Origin: Molossus alvarezi | Taxonomy: Eukaryota > Chordata > Mammalia > Chiroptera > Molossidae | DNA length: 64,000 nt | Assembly (NCBI GenBank): GCA_037176705.1 | Contig: CM073889.1 | Location: forward strand, 53,623,596 to 53,687,595 | Reading direction: 5' to 3' | In this document: positions 11,542 through 25,075 of the stretch, piece by piece | Position numbering within the stretch: the first letter of the stretch is position 1 | Layout: each line of letters starts with the position of its first letter | The notes under the pieces: model-generated | Told to the model about the DNA's origin: nothing | The model's input: the letters and a program-made list of their open reading frames with translations, nothing else | The model's database searches: none | Position numbers and translations under genes: made by a program

Positions 11542-13477
11542 ATGTTTCAAGAGTATTTCCCAGAAGAACCTATGAAAATACAGTGGATAATCAAAGGTGT
11601 GCATCACTGCTGTTCTTTCTCTGCAGAATTATATAATTACATTCAGTTCAAGAGCAGCATGGAAACCTCAATATGGTGTAGTGGCAATTGGACTGTTCAG
11701 TGGCTCTCTGTCCTAAAAACAGTGTTCCCATTGACTAACTTCTTCACATACTGTCTAAATATGGTGAAGAAGATTCTTGGGCTATACCCACTTCACAAAA
11801 CATGGAACCAACACTGGTGTTCTGTTCTGCAGATTATGTGTTAGAACAGTTGAGGAAAGTATTGATTCAAGGTAATGTGGCAACCTAACGTTTGCCTATG
11901 CCCTTAGACATACTTCTCACCAGAGATCGTTTCTAGGAGCGTTTATACACACCAAACCGATTCCAAACGAACTGTGTTAGAACTCTGCAGTTCAGTTGAG
12001 GAAACTCACTTCCATGAAGCCTAGAGAGTGAGGCTTCTCCAACCATAAGCTGTTTTGGTTAAGTACCTAAGAAATGTCTGTTTGTTAAGGTGTAATCACA
12101 CGAAAACCTAGCAGTGCACGTTTCTTTCTCTTGTTCCCTACACACAATTACAAGACTTGCTGGTGCAGTCTCAGATATCCTGAATTATGGGCAAAACTCT
12201 GTGAGAGCCAGGGGCAACATTCATTGGTGGCATGTTTAAACTTGGGAAATTGAGTACCTTTGCAAGGAAAGTGTGTAGATACATGTTCTAGTAGGAAACT
12301 GATGGAATGATTGAATATTTCCATTTTGGGTCAGGAAATGCACAGATCTTGGCAAGAGTCATGTGAAACACTTGAATATAGACACTCTCCTCGTGGTGTG
12401 GAGAGATCCAGTCTTCTCCTGGAAAGAACAACTAGGACAGGGCACACTGATGTGTAGAATCAAAAGTTATCCCCTTTTGTGTTCTGTGCTGGTAATGGTT
12501 TCCAAGATTGCATAGTTTTCAACAACATTTCTCAAGGCGATACTTGGAATAAGTATGGTTTCTTCTGTAGCAGTTTGTTTCGCCTAATTCTTAGTCAGAA
12601 CAGTGAACCAACCTAGGGTCTAGAATGAAATAATGGAAAGATTGATAACTACTGGTGTTACACATGTGCCATTCTTGAAACAAAGCCACTGAACACATCT
12701 AAAGTGATGTAGTTTAAACATTTGATGTGTACATCCAAGGAGAAATACATGAATGTGAAGACACTGACAATACCATGGGTGTTTCACATTGCATTTCTCT
12801 GTGAGTTAGAACAAGAGGAGGGTTCTGGAGAAAAGGCACTTGTACAGTTGACCTGGGTATCAATTTCAATTGGCTACCCACAAATTATGCCCGGTTTGCG
12901 CGGCATAGTTTGCATTGGAGAGTTATCCAGTGTTGCATGTAAATGCAGCTGACTGCCTTCTTTCCTATACGACAAGAAAGACAATTTGTACGAGAAGAAG
13001 AGGTAACTTTCCAACATACTACTTTTCTTCCTTGGATATGAGTTGTTTGCCTGGAAGAGTCTACAAAGCATCTCGATACCAAATACAGGCTGCGCTGCAG
13101 AAATGAAACATTTTGGTTAGAGCAGTGTTCAGGTCCTGGAAATCTATACCCTATTCAGTTCTACACACATTCTCTCCATGCGTTACCAAATGAATCAGAG
13201 TCATGCCATGGATCCACGATACATTTCACTGTTTGTGCCGATTTCCACATTAACATAAGGTGTAGATACCTGTTTTCTGCAGAGAAATGAATGTAAACCC
13301 TTGTCCTGAGTGTGAAATGCTGGAATTATCCCGTGGAAATGAATGATAACTCCCGAACTTATGCTTAAAATACCCTGTGACAGATTCAACCTATTTCTTG
13401 ATATCTGACAGAATCATCTCCATTATAACAAGGATTCCAAAGAGTTTCAGGCCTTTGAATAATGGTCCTGGATTCAC
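11542..13477 (+). repeat. Unit 6, subtype F (1936 bp)
   Basis: Subtype F has CATAGTTTTCAAC (12511) with the 4 bp kept, the 1-bp insertion plus GCCACTG (about 12681), TTGACC (12848), TTGGCT (G12872), CCAGTG, GTCCTGG and GAGAAATG. The same set appears in units 18 and 19. This copy starts with CACTGCTG (C11610). Confidence 0.97.
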
Positions 13478-15412
13478 ATGTTTCAAGAGTATCTCCCAGA
13501 AGAACCTATGAAAATACAGTGGATAATCAAAGGTGTGCATCACTGGTGTTCTTTCTCTGCAGAATTATATAATTACATTCAGTTCAAGAGCAGCATGGAA
13601 ACCTCAATATGGTGTAGTGGCAATTGGACTGTTCAGTGGCTCTCTGTCCTAAAAACAGTGTTCCCATTGACTAACTTCTTCACATACTGTCTAAATATGG
13701 TGAAGAAGATTCTTGGGCTATACCCACTTCACAAAACATGGAACCAACACTGGTGTTCTGTTCTGCAGATTATGTGTTAGAACAGTTGAGGAAAGTATTG
13801 ATTCAAGGTAATGTGGCAACCTAACGTTTGCCTATGCCCTTAGACATACTTCTCACCAGAGATCGTTTCTAGGAGCGTTTATACACACCAAACCGATTCC
13901 AAACGAACTGTGTTAGAACTCTGCAGTTCAGTTGAGGAAACTCACTTCCATGAAGCCTAGAGAGTGAGGCTTCTCCAACCATAAGCTGTTTTGGTTAAGT
14001 ACCTAAGAAATGTCTGTTTGTTAAGGTGTAATCACACGAAAACCTAGCAGTGCACGTTTCTTTCTCTTGTTCCCTACACAAAATTACAAGACTTGCTTGT
14101 GCAGTCTCAGATATCCTGAATTATGGGCAAAACTCTGTGAGAGCCAGGGGCAACATTCATTGGTGGCATGTTTAAACTTGGGAAATTGAGTACCTTTGCA
14201 AGGAAAGTGTGTAGATACATGTTCTAGTAGGAAACTGATGGAATGATTGAATATTTCCATTTTGGGTCAGGAAATGCACAGATCTTGGCAAGAGTCATGT
14301 GAAACACTTGAATATAGACACTCTCCTCGTGGTGTGGAGAGATCCAGTCTTCTCCAGGAAAGAACAACTAGGACAGGGCACACTGATGTGTAGAATCAAA
14401 AGTTATCCCCTTTTGTGTTCTGTGCTGGTAATGGTTTCCAAGATTGCACAGTTTTCTACAACATTTCTCAAGGCGATACTTGGAATAAGTATGGTTTCTT
14501 CTGTAGCAGTTTGTTTCGCCTAATTCTTAGTCAGAACAGTGAACCAACCTAGGGTCTAGAATGAAATAATGGAAAGATTGATAACTACTGGTGTTACACA
14601 TGTGCCATTCTTGAAAAAAGCAACTGAACACATCTAAAGTGATGTAGTTTAAACATTTGATGTGTACATCCAAGGAGAAATACATGAATGTGAAGACACT
14701 GACAATACCATGGGTGTTTCACATTGCATTTCTCTGTGAGTTAGAACAAGAGGAGGGTTCTGGAGAAAAGGCACTTGTACAGTTGTCCTGGGTATCAATT
14801 TCAATTAGCTACCCACAAATTACGCCCGGTTTGCGCGGCATAGTTTGCATTGGCGAGTTATCCACTGTTGCATGTAAATGCAGCTGACTGCCTTCTTTCC
14901 TATACGACAAGAAAGACAATTTGTACGAGAAGAAGAGGTAACTTTCCAACATACTATTTTTCTTCCTTGGATATGAGTTGTTTGCCTGGAAGAGTCTACA
15001 AAGCATCTCGATACCAAATACAGGCTGCGCTGCAGAAATGAAACATTTTGGTTAGAGCAGTGTTCAGGTCGTGGAAATCTATACCCTATTCAGTTCTACA
15101 CACATTCTCTCCATGCGTTACCAAATGAATCAGAGTCATGCCATGGATCCACGATACATTTCACTGTTTGTGCCGATTTCCACATTAACATAAGGTGTAG
15201 ATACCTGTTTTCTGCAGAGAATTGAATGTAAACCCTTGTCCTCAGTGTGAAATGCTGGAATTATCCCGTGGAAATGAATGATAACTCCCGAACTTATGCT
15301 TAAAATACCCTGTGACAGATTCAACCTATTTCTTGATATCTGACAGAATCATCTCCATTATAACAAGGATTCCAAAGAGTTTCAGGCCTTTGAATAATGG
15401 TCCTGGATTCAC
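13478..15412 (+). repeat. Unit 7, subtype E (1935 bp)
   Basis: Subtype E has CACAAAATT (about 14077), GCTTGTGC (T14097), CTCCAGG (A14356), ATTACGCC, GGCGAG and CTATTTT (T14957). It also has ATCTCC at its start, as do units 19 and 20. The F-to-E order of units 6-7 recurs at units 19-20, so this pair belongs to a duplicated block. Confidence 0.97.
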
Positions 15413-17344
15413 ATGTTTCAAGAGTATTTCCCAGAAGAACCTATGAAAATACAGTGGATAATCAAAGGTGTGCATCACTGCTGTTCTTTCTCTGCAGAAT
15501 TATATAATTACATTCAGTTCAAGAGCAGCATGGAAACCTCAATATGGTGTAGTGGCAATTGGACTGTTCAGTGGCTCTCTGTCCTAAAAACAGTGTTCCC
15601 ATTGACTAACTTCTTCACATACTGTCTAAATATGGTGAAGAAGATTCTTGGGCTATACCCACTTCACAAAACATGGAACCAACACTGGTGTTCTGTTCTG
15701 CAGATTATGTGTTAGAACAGTTGAGGAAAGTATTGATTCAAGGTAATGTGGCAACCTAACGTTTGCCTATGCCCTTAGACATACTTCTCACCAGAGATCG
15801 TTTCTAGGAGCGGTTATACACACCAAACCGATTCCAAACGAACTGTGTTAGAACTGTGTTCAGTTGAGGAAACTCACTTCCATGAAGCCTAGAGAGTGAG
15901 GCTTCTCCAACCATAAGCTGTTTTAGTTAAGTACCTAAGAAATGTCTGTTTGTTAAGGTGTAATCACACGAAAACCTAGCAGTGCACGTTTCTTTCTCTT
16001 GTTCCCTACACACAATTACAAGACTTGCTGGTGCAGTCTCAGATATCCTGAATTATGGGCAAAACTCTGTGAGAGCCAGGGGCAACATTCATTGGTGGCA
16101 TGTTTAAACTTGGGAAATTGAGTACCTTTGCAAGGAAAGTGTGTAGATACATGTTCTAGTAGGAAACTGATGGAATGATTGAATATTTCCATTTTGGGTC
16201 AGGAAATGCACAGATCTTGGCAAGAGTCATGTGAAACACTTGAATATAGACACTCTCCTCGTGGTGTGGAGAGATCCAGTCTTCTCCTGGAAAGAACAAC
16301 TAGGACAGGGCACACTGATGTGTAGAATCAAAAGTTATCCCCTTTTGTGTTCTGTGCTGGTAATGGTTTCCAAGATTGCACAGTTTTCTACAACATTTCT
16401 CAAGGCGATACTTGGAATAAGTATGGTTTCTTCTGTAGCAGTTTGTTTCGCCTAATTCTTAGTCAGAACAGTGAACCAACCTAGGGACTAGAATGAAATA
16501 ATGGAAAGATTGATAACTACTGGTGTTACACATGTGCCATTCTTGAAAAAAGCAACTGAACACATCTAAAGTGATGTAGTTTAAACATTTGATGTGTACA
16601 TCCAAGGAGAAATACATGAATGTGAAGACACTGACAATACCATGGGTGTTTCACATTGCATTTCTCTGTGAGTTAGAACAAGAGGAGGGTTCTGGAGAAA
16701 AGGCACTTGTACAGTTGTCCTGGGTATCAATTTCAATTAGCTACCCACAAATTACGCCCGGTTTGCGCGGCATAGTTTGCATTGGCGAGTTATCCACTGT
16801 TGCATGTAAATGCAGCTGACTGCCTTCTTTCCTATACGACAAGAAAGACAATTTGTACGAGAAGAAGAGGTAACTTTCCAACATACTACTTTTCTTCCTT
16901 GGATATGAGTTGTTTGCCTGGAAGAGTCTACAAAGCATCTTGATACCAAATACAGGCTGCGCTGCAGAAATGAAACATTTTGGTTAGAGCAGTGTTCAGG
17001 TCGTGGAAATCTATACCCTATTCAGTTCTACACACATTCTCTCCATGCGTTACCAAATGAATCAGAGTCATGCCATGGATCCACGATACATTTCACTGTT
17101 TGTGCCGATTTCCACATTAACATAAGGTGTAGATACCTGTTTTCTGCAGAGAATTGAATGTAAACCCTTGTCCTCAGTGTGAAATGCTGGAATTATCCCG
17201 TGGAAATGAATGATAACTCCCGAACTTATGCTTAAAATACCCTGTGACAGATTCAACCTATTTCTTGATATCTGACAGAATCATCTCCATTATAACAAGG
17301 ATTCCAAAGAGTTTCAGGCCTTTGAATAATGGTCCTGGATTCAC
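15413..17344 (+). repeat. Unit 8, mosaic G-type 5' part and A-type 3' part (1932 bp)
   Basis: The 5' part has GCGGTTATAC (15810) and the 3-bp deletion (GAACTGTGTTCAG at 15851), shared with unit 21. The 3' part has GACTAG (about 16487), ATTACGCC, GGCGAG and CATCTTGAT (16936), shared with A and D units. This is direct evidence of exchange inside a unit. Confidence 0.97.
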
Positions 17345-19276
17345 ATGTTTCAAGAGTATTTCCCAGAAGAACCTATGAAAATACAGTGGATAATCAAAGG
17401 TGTGCATCACTGGTGTTCTTTCTCTGCAGAATTATATAATTACATTCAGTTCAAGAGCAGCATGGAAACCTCAATATGGTGTAGTGGCAATTGGACTGTT
17501 CAGTGGCTCTCTGTCCTAAAAACAGTGTTCCCATTGACTAACTTCTTCACATACTGTCTAAATATGGTGAAGAAGATTCTTGGGCTATACCCACTTCACA
17601 AAACATGGAACCAACACTGGTGTTCTGTTCTGCAGATTATGTGTTAGAACAGTTGAGGAAAGTATTGATTCAAGGTAATGTGGCAACCTAACGTTTGCCT
17701 ATGCCCTTAGACATACTTCTCACCAGAGATCGTTTCTAGGAGCGTTTATACACACCAAACCGATTCCAAACGAACTGTGTTAGAACTCTGCAGTTCAGTT
17801 GAGGAAACTCACTTCCATGAAGCCTAGAGAGTGAGGCTTCTCCAACCATAAGCTGTTTTAGTTAAGTACCTAAGAAATGTCTGTTTGTTAAGGTGTAATC
17901 ACACGAAAACCTAGCAGTGCACGTTTCTTTCTCTTGTTCCCTACACACAATTACAAGACTTGCTGGTGCAGTCTCAGATGTCCTGAATCATGGGCAAAAC
18001 TCTGTGAGAGCCAGGGGCAACATTCATTGGTGGCATGTTTAAACTTGGGAAATTGAGTACCTTTGCAAGGAAAGTGTGTAGATACATGTTCTAGTAGGAA
18101 ACTGATGGAATGATTGAATATTTCCATTTTGGGTCAGGAAATGCACAGATCTTGGCAAGAGTCATGTGAAACACTTGAATATAGACACTCTCCTCGTGGT
18201 GTGGAGAGATCCAGTCTTCTCCTGGAAAGAACAACTAGGACAGGGCACACTGATGTGTAGAATCAAAAGTTATCCCCTTTTGTGTTCTGTGTTGGTAATG
18301 GTTTCCAAGATTGCATAGTTTTCAACAACATTTCTCAAGGCGATACTTGGAATAAGTATGGTTTCTTCTGTAGCAGTTTGTTTCGCCTAATTCTTAGAAC
18401 AGTGAACCAACCTAGGGTCTAGAATGAAATAATGGAAAGATTGATAACTACTGGTGTTACACATGTGCCATTCTTGAAACAAAGCAACTGAACACATCTA
18501 AAGTGATGTAGTTTAAACATTTGATGTGTACATCCGAGGAGAAATACATGAATGTGAAGACACTGACAATACCATGGGTGTTTCACATTGCATTTCTCTG
18601 TGAGTTAGAACAAGAGGAGGGTTCTGGACAAAAGGCACTTGTACTGTTGTCCTGGGTATCAATTTCAATTAGCTACCCACAAATTATGCCCGGGTTGCGC
18701 GGCATAGTTTGCATTGGAGAGTTATCCAGTGTTGCATGTAAATGCAGCTGACTGCCTTCTTTCCTATACGACAAGAAAGACAATTTGTACGAGAAGAAGA
18801 GGTAACTTTTCAACATACTACTTTTCTTCCTTGGATATGAGTTGTTTGCCTGGAAGAGTCTACAAAGCATCTCGATAGCAAATACAGGCTGCGCTGCAGA
18901 AATGAAACATTTTGGTTAGAGCAGTGTTCAGGTCGTGGAAATCTATACCCTATTCAGTTCTACACACATTCTCTCCATGCGTTACCAAATGAATCAGAGT
19001 CATGCCATGGATCCACGATACATTTCACTGTTTGTGCCGATTTCCACATTAACATAAGGTGTAGATACCTGTTTTCTGCAGAGAAATGAATGTAAACCCT
19101 TGTCCTCAGTGTGAAATGCTGGAATTATCCCGTGGAAATGAATGATAACTCCCGAACTTATGCTTAAAATACCCTGTGACAGATTCAACCTATTTCTTGA
19201 TATCTGACAGAATCATCTCCATTATAACAAGGATTCCAAAGAGTTTCAGGCCTTTGAATAATGGTCCTGGATTCAC
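17345..19276 (+). repeat. Unit 9, subtype B (1932 bp)
   Basis: Subtype B has TTTTAGTT, AGATGTCC with AATCATG (about 17977), CATAGTTTTCAAC, the 4-bp deletion plus the 1-bp insertion, CCGAGG (18535), GACAAAAG (C18629), GTACTG, a SmaI site CCCGGG at 18689, CCAGTG and GATAGCAA. This copy also has GAGAAATG near 19081. Confidence 0.97.
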
Positions 19277-21211
19277 ATGTTTCAAGAGTATTTCCCAGAA
19301 GAACCTATGAAAATACAGTGGATAATCAAAGGTGTGCATCACTGCTGTTCTTTCTCTGCAGAATTATATAATTACATTCAGTTCAAGAGCACCATGGAAA
19401 CCTCAATATGGTGTAGTGGCAATTGGACTGTTCAGTGGCTCTCTGTCCTAAAAACAGTGTTCCCATTGACTAACTTCTTCACATACTGTCTAAATATGGT
19501 GAAGAAGATTCTTGGGCTATACCCACTTCACAAAACATGGAACCAACACTGGTGTTCTGTTCTGCAGATTATGTGTTAGAACAGTTGAGGAAAGTATAGA
19601 TTCAAGGTAATTTGGCAACATAACGTTTGCCTATGCCCTTAGACATACTTCTCACCAGAGATCGTTTCTAGGAGCGTTTATACACACCAAACCGATTCCA
19701 AACGAACTGTGTTAGAACTCTGCAGTTCAGTTGAGGAAACTCACTTCCATGAAGCCTAGAGAGTGAGGCTTCTCCAACCATAAGCTGTTTTGGTTAAGTA
19801 CCTAAGAAATGTCTGTTTGTTAAGGTGTAATCACACGAAAACCTAGCAGTGCACGTTTCTTTCTCTTGTTCCCTACACACAATTACAAGACTTGCTGGTG
19901 CAGTCTCAGATATCCTGAATTATGGGCAAAACTCTGTGAGAGCCAGGGGCAACATTCATTGGTGGCATGTTTAAACTTGGGAAATTGAGTACCTTTGCAA
20001 GGAAAGTGTGTAGATACATGTTCTAGTAGGAAACTGATGGAATGATTGAATATTTCCATTTTGGGTCAGGAAATGCACAGATCTTGGCAAGAGTCATGTG
20101 AAACACTTGAATATAGACACTCTCCTCGTGGTGTGGAGAGATCCAGTCTTCTCCTGGAAAGAACAACTAGGACAGGGCACACTGATGTGTAGAATCAAAA
20201 GTTATCCCCTTTTGTGTTCTGTGCTGGTAATGGTTTCCAAGATTGCACAGTTTTCTACAACATTTCTCAAGGCGATACTTGGAATAAGTATGGTTTCTTC
20301 TGTAGCAGTTTGTTTCGCCTAATTCTTAGTCAGAACAGTGAACCAACCTAGGGACTAGAATGAAATAATGGAAAGATTGATAACTACTGGTGTTACACAT
20401 GTGCCATTCTTGAAAAAAGCAACTGAACACATCTAAAGTGATGTAGTTTAAACATTTGATGTGTACATCCAAGGAGAAATACATGAATGTGAAGACACTG
20501 ACAATACCATGGGTGTTTCACATTGCATTTCTCTGTGAGTTAGAACAAGAGGAGGGTTCTGGAGAAAAGGCACTTGTACAGTTGTCCTGGGTATCAATTT
20601 CAATTAGCTACCCACAAATTACGCCCGGTTTGCGCGGCATAGTTTGCATTGGCGAGTTATCCACTGTTGCATGTAAATGCAGCTGACTGCCTTCTTTCCT
20701 ATACGACAAGAAAGACAATTTGTACGAGAAGAAGAGGTAACTTTCCAACATACTACTTTTCTTCCTTGGATATGAGTTGTTTGCCTGGAAGAGTCTACAA
20801 AGCATCTTGATACCAAATACAGGCTGCGCTGCAGAAATGAAACATTTTGGTTAGAGCAGTGTTCAGGTCGTGGAAATCTATACCCTATTCAGTTCTACAC
20901 ACATTCTCTCCATGCGTTACCAAATGAATCAGAGTCATGCCATGGATCCACGATACATTTCACTGTTTGTGCCGATTTCCACATTAACATAAGGTGTAGA
21001 TACCTGTTTTCTGCAGAGAATTGAATGTAAACCCTTGTCCTCAGTGTGAAATGCTGGAATTATCCCGTGGAAATGAATGATAACTCCCGAACTTATGCTT
21101 AAAATACCCTGTGACAGATTCAACCTATTTCTTGATATCTGACAGAATCATCTCCATTATAACAAGGATTCCAAAGAGTTTCAGGCCTTTGAATAATGGT
21201 CCTGGATTCAC
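19277..21211 (+). repeat. Unit 10, subtype A (1935 bp)
   Basis: Subtype A starts with CACTGCTG and AGCACCATGG, has TATAGATTC, ATTTGGCAACATAACG (about 19609), the 4 bp, GACTAG, CCAAGG, ATTACGCC, GGCGAG, CCACTG and CATCTTGAT. It is class 1 of the dimer. Confidence 0.97.
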
Positions 21212-23143
21212 ATGTTTCAAGAGTATTTCCCAGAAGAACCTATGAAAATACAGTGGATAATCAAAGGTGTGCATCACTGGTGTTCTTTCTCTGCAGAATT
21301 ATATAATTACATTCAGTTCAAGAGCAGCATGGAAACCTCAATATGGTGTAGTGGCAATTGGACTGTTCAGTGGCTCTCTGTCCTAAAAACAGTGTTCCCA
21401 TTGACTAACTTCTTCACATACTGTCTAAATATGGTGAAGAAGATTCTTGGGCTATACCCACTTCACAAAACATGGAACCAACACTGGTGTTCTGTTCTGC
21501 AGATTATGTGTTAGAACAGTTGAGGAAAGTATTGATTCAAGGTAATGTGGCAACCTAACGTTTGCCTATGCCCTTAGACATACTTCTCACCAGAGATCGT
21601 TTCTAGGAGCGTTTATACACACCAAACCGATTCCAAACGAACTGTGTTAGAACTCTGCAGTTCAGTTGAGGAAACTCACTTCCATGAAGCCTAGAGAGTG
21701 AGGCTTCTCCAACCATAAGCTGTTTTAGTTAAGTACCTAAGAAATGTCTGTTTGTTAAGGTGTAATCACACGAAAACCTAGCAGTGCACGTTTCTTTCTC
21801 TTGTTCCCTACACACAATTACAAGACTTGCTGGTGCAGTCTCAGATGTCCTGAATCATGGGCAAAACTCTGTGAGAGCCAGGGGCAACATTCATTGGTGG
21901 CATGTTTAAACTTGGGAAATTGAGTACCTTTGCAAGGAAAGTGTGTAGATACATGTTCTAGTAGGAAACTGATGGAATGATTGAATATTTCCATTTTGGG
22001 TCAGGAAATGCACAGATCTTGGCAAGAGTCATGTGAAACACTTGAATATAGACACTCTCCTCGTGGTGTGGAGAGATCCAGTCTTCTCCTGGAAAGAACA
22101 ACTAGGACAGGGCACACTGATGTGTAGAATCAAAAGTTATCCCCTTTTGTGTTCTGTGTTGGTAATGGTTTCCAAGATTGCATAGTTTTCAACAACATTT
22201 CTCAAGGCGATACTTGGAATAAGTATGGTTTCTTCTGTAGCAGTTTGTTTCGCCTAATTCTTAGAACAGTGAACCAACCTAGGGTCTAGAATGAAATAAT
22301 GGAAAGATTGATAACTACTGGTGTTACACATGTGCCATTCTTGAAACAAAGCAACTGAACACATCTAAAGTGATGTAGTTTAAACATTTGATGTGTACAT
22401 CCGAGGAGAAATACATGAATGTGAAGACACTGACAATACCATGGGTGTTTCACATTGCATTTCTCTGTGAGTTAGAACAAGAGGAGGGTTCTGGAGAAAA
22501 GGCACTTGTACAGTTGTCCTGGGTATCAATTTCAATTAGCTACCCACAAATTACGCCCGGTTTGCGCGGCATAGTTTGCATTGGAGAGTTATCCAGTGTT
22601 GCATGTAAATGCAGCTGACTGCCTTCTTTCCTATACGACAAGAAAGTCAATTTGTACGAGAAGAAGAGGTAACTTTCCAACATACTACTTTTCTTCCTTG
22701 GATATGAGTTGTTTGCCTGGAAGAGTCTACAAAGCATCTCGATACCAAATACAGGCTGCGCTGCAGAAATGAAACATTTTGGTTAGAGCAGTGTTCAGGT
22801 CGTGGAAATCTATACCCTATTCAGTTCTACACACATTCTCTCCATGCGTTACCAAATGAATCAGAGTCATGCCATGGATCCACGATACATTTCACTGTTT
22901 GTGCCGATTTCCACATTAACATAAGGTGTAGATACCTGTTTTCTGCAGAGAATTGAATGTAAACCCTTGTCCTCAGTGTGAAATGCTGGAATTATCCCGT
23001 GGAAATGAATGATAACTCCCGAACTTATGCTTAAAATACCCTGTGACAGATTCAACCTATTTCTTGATATCTGGCAGAATCATCTCCATTATAACAAGGA
23101 TTCCAAAGAGTTTCAGGCCTTTGAATAATGGTCCTGGATTCAC
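21212..23143 (+). repeat. Unit 11, subtype C (1932 bp)
   Basis: The 5' part is identical in type to B, up to CCGAGG at 22402. After that it has GAGAAAAG (G22495), GTACAG and ATTACGCC, which are class 1 features, then CCAGTG, AAGTCAAT (T22647) and ATCTGGCA near its end. It looks like a class 2 unit with a class 1 conversion patch. Confidence 0.97.
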
Positions 23144-25075
23144 ATGTTTCAAGAGTATTTCCCAGAAGAACCTATGAAAATACAGTGGATAATCAAAGGT
23201 GTGCATCACTGGTGTTCTTTCTCTGCAGAATTATATAATTACATTCAGTTCAAGAGCAGCATGGAAACCTCAATATGGTGTAGTGGCAATTGGACTGTTC
23301 AGTGGCTCTCTGTCCTAAAAACAGTGTTCCCATTGACTAACTTCTTCACATACTGTCTAAATATGGTGAAGAAGATTCTTGGGCTATACCCACTTCACAA
23401 AACATGGAACCAACACTGGTGTTCTGTTCTGCAGTTTATGTGTTAGAACAGTTGAGGAAAGTATTGATTCAAGGTAATGTGGCAACCTAACGTTTGCCTA
23501 TGCCCTTAGACATACTTCTCACCAGAGATCGTTTCTAGGAGCGTTTATATACACCAAACCGATTCCAAACGAACTGTGTTAGAACTGTGTTCAGTTGAGG
23601 AAACTCACTTCCATGAAGCCTAGAGAGTGAGGCTTCTCCAACCATAAGCTGTTTTGGTTAAGTACCTAAGAAATGTCTGTTTGTTAAGGTGTAATCACAC
23701 GAAAACCTAGCAGTGCACGTTTCTTTCTCTTGTTCCCTACACACAATTACAAGACTTGCTGGTGCAGTCTCAGATATCCTGAATTATGGGCAAAACTCTG
23801 TGAGAGCCAGGGGCAACATTCATTGGTGGCATGTTTAAACTTGGGAAATTGAGTACCTTTGCAAGGAAAGTGTGTAGATACATGTTCTAGTAGGAAACTG
23901 ATGGAATGATTGAATATTTCCATTTTGGGTCAGGAAATGCACAGATCTTGGCAAGAGTCATGTGAAACACTTGAATATAGACACTCTCCTCGTGGTGTGG
24001 AGAGATCCAGTCTTCTCCTGGAAAGAACAACTAGGACAGGGCACACTGATGTGTAGAATCAAAAGTTATCCCCTTTTGTGTTCTGTGCTGGTAATGGTTT
24101 CCAAGATTGCACAGTTTTCTACAACATTTCTCAAGGCGATACTTGGAATAAGTATGGTTTCTTCTGTAGCAGTTTGTTTCGCCTAATTCTTAGTCAGAAC
24201 AGTGAACCAACCTAGGGACTAGAATGAAATAATGGAAAGATTGATAACTACTGGTGTTACACATGTGCCATTCTTGAAAAAAGCAACTGAACACATCTAA
24301 AGTGATGTAGTTTAAACATTTGATGTGTACATCCAAGGAGAAATACATGAATGTGAAGACACTGACAATACCATGGGTGTTTCACATTGCATTTCTCTGT
24401 GAGTTAGAACAAGAGGAGGGTTCTGGAGAAAAGGCACTTGTACAGTTGTCCTGGGTATCAATTTCAATTAGCTACCCACAAATTACGCCCGGTTTGCGCG
24501 GCATAGTTTGCATTGGCGAGTTATCCACTGTTGCATGTAAATGCAGCTGACTGCCTTCTTTCCTATACGACAAGAAAGACAATTTGTACGAGAAGAAGAG
24601 GTAACTTTCCAACATACTACTTTTCTTCCTTGGATATGAGTTGTTTGCCTGGAAGAGTCTACAAAGCATCTTGATACCAAATACAGGCTGCGCTGCAGAA
24701 ATGAAACATTTTGGTTAGAGCAGTGTTCAGGTCGTGGAAATCTATACCCTATTCAGTTCTACACACATTCTCTCCATGCGTTACCAAATGAATCAGAGTC
24801 ATGCCATGGATCCACGATACATTTCACTGTTTGTGCCGATTTCCACATTAACATAAGGTGTAGATACCTGTTTTCTGCAGAGAATTGAATGTAAACCCTT
24901 GTCCTCAGTGTGAAATGCTGGAATTATCCCGTGGAAATGAATGATAACTCCCGAACTTATGCTTAAAATACCCTGTGACAGATTCAACCTATTTCTTGAT
25001 ATCTGACAGAATCATCTCCATTATAACAAGGATTCCAAAGAGTTTCAGGCCTTTGAATAATGGTCCTGGATTCAC
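23144..25075 (+). repeat. Unit 12, subtype D (1932 bp)
   Basis: The 5' module has GCAGTTTATG (T23435), TTTATATACA (T23550) and the 3-bp deletion (about 23586). The 3' module is A type: 4 bp present, GACTAG, GGCGAG, CATCTTGAT. It always follows a C unit. Confidence 0.97.
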
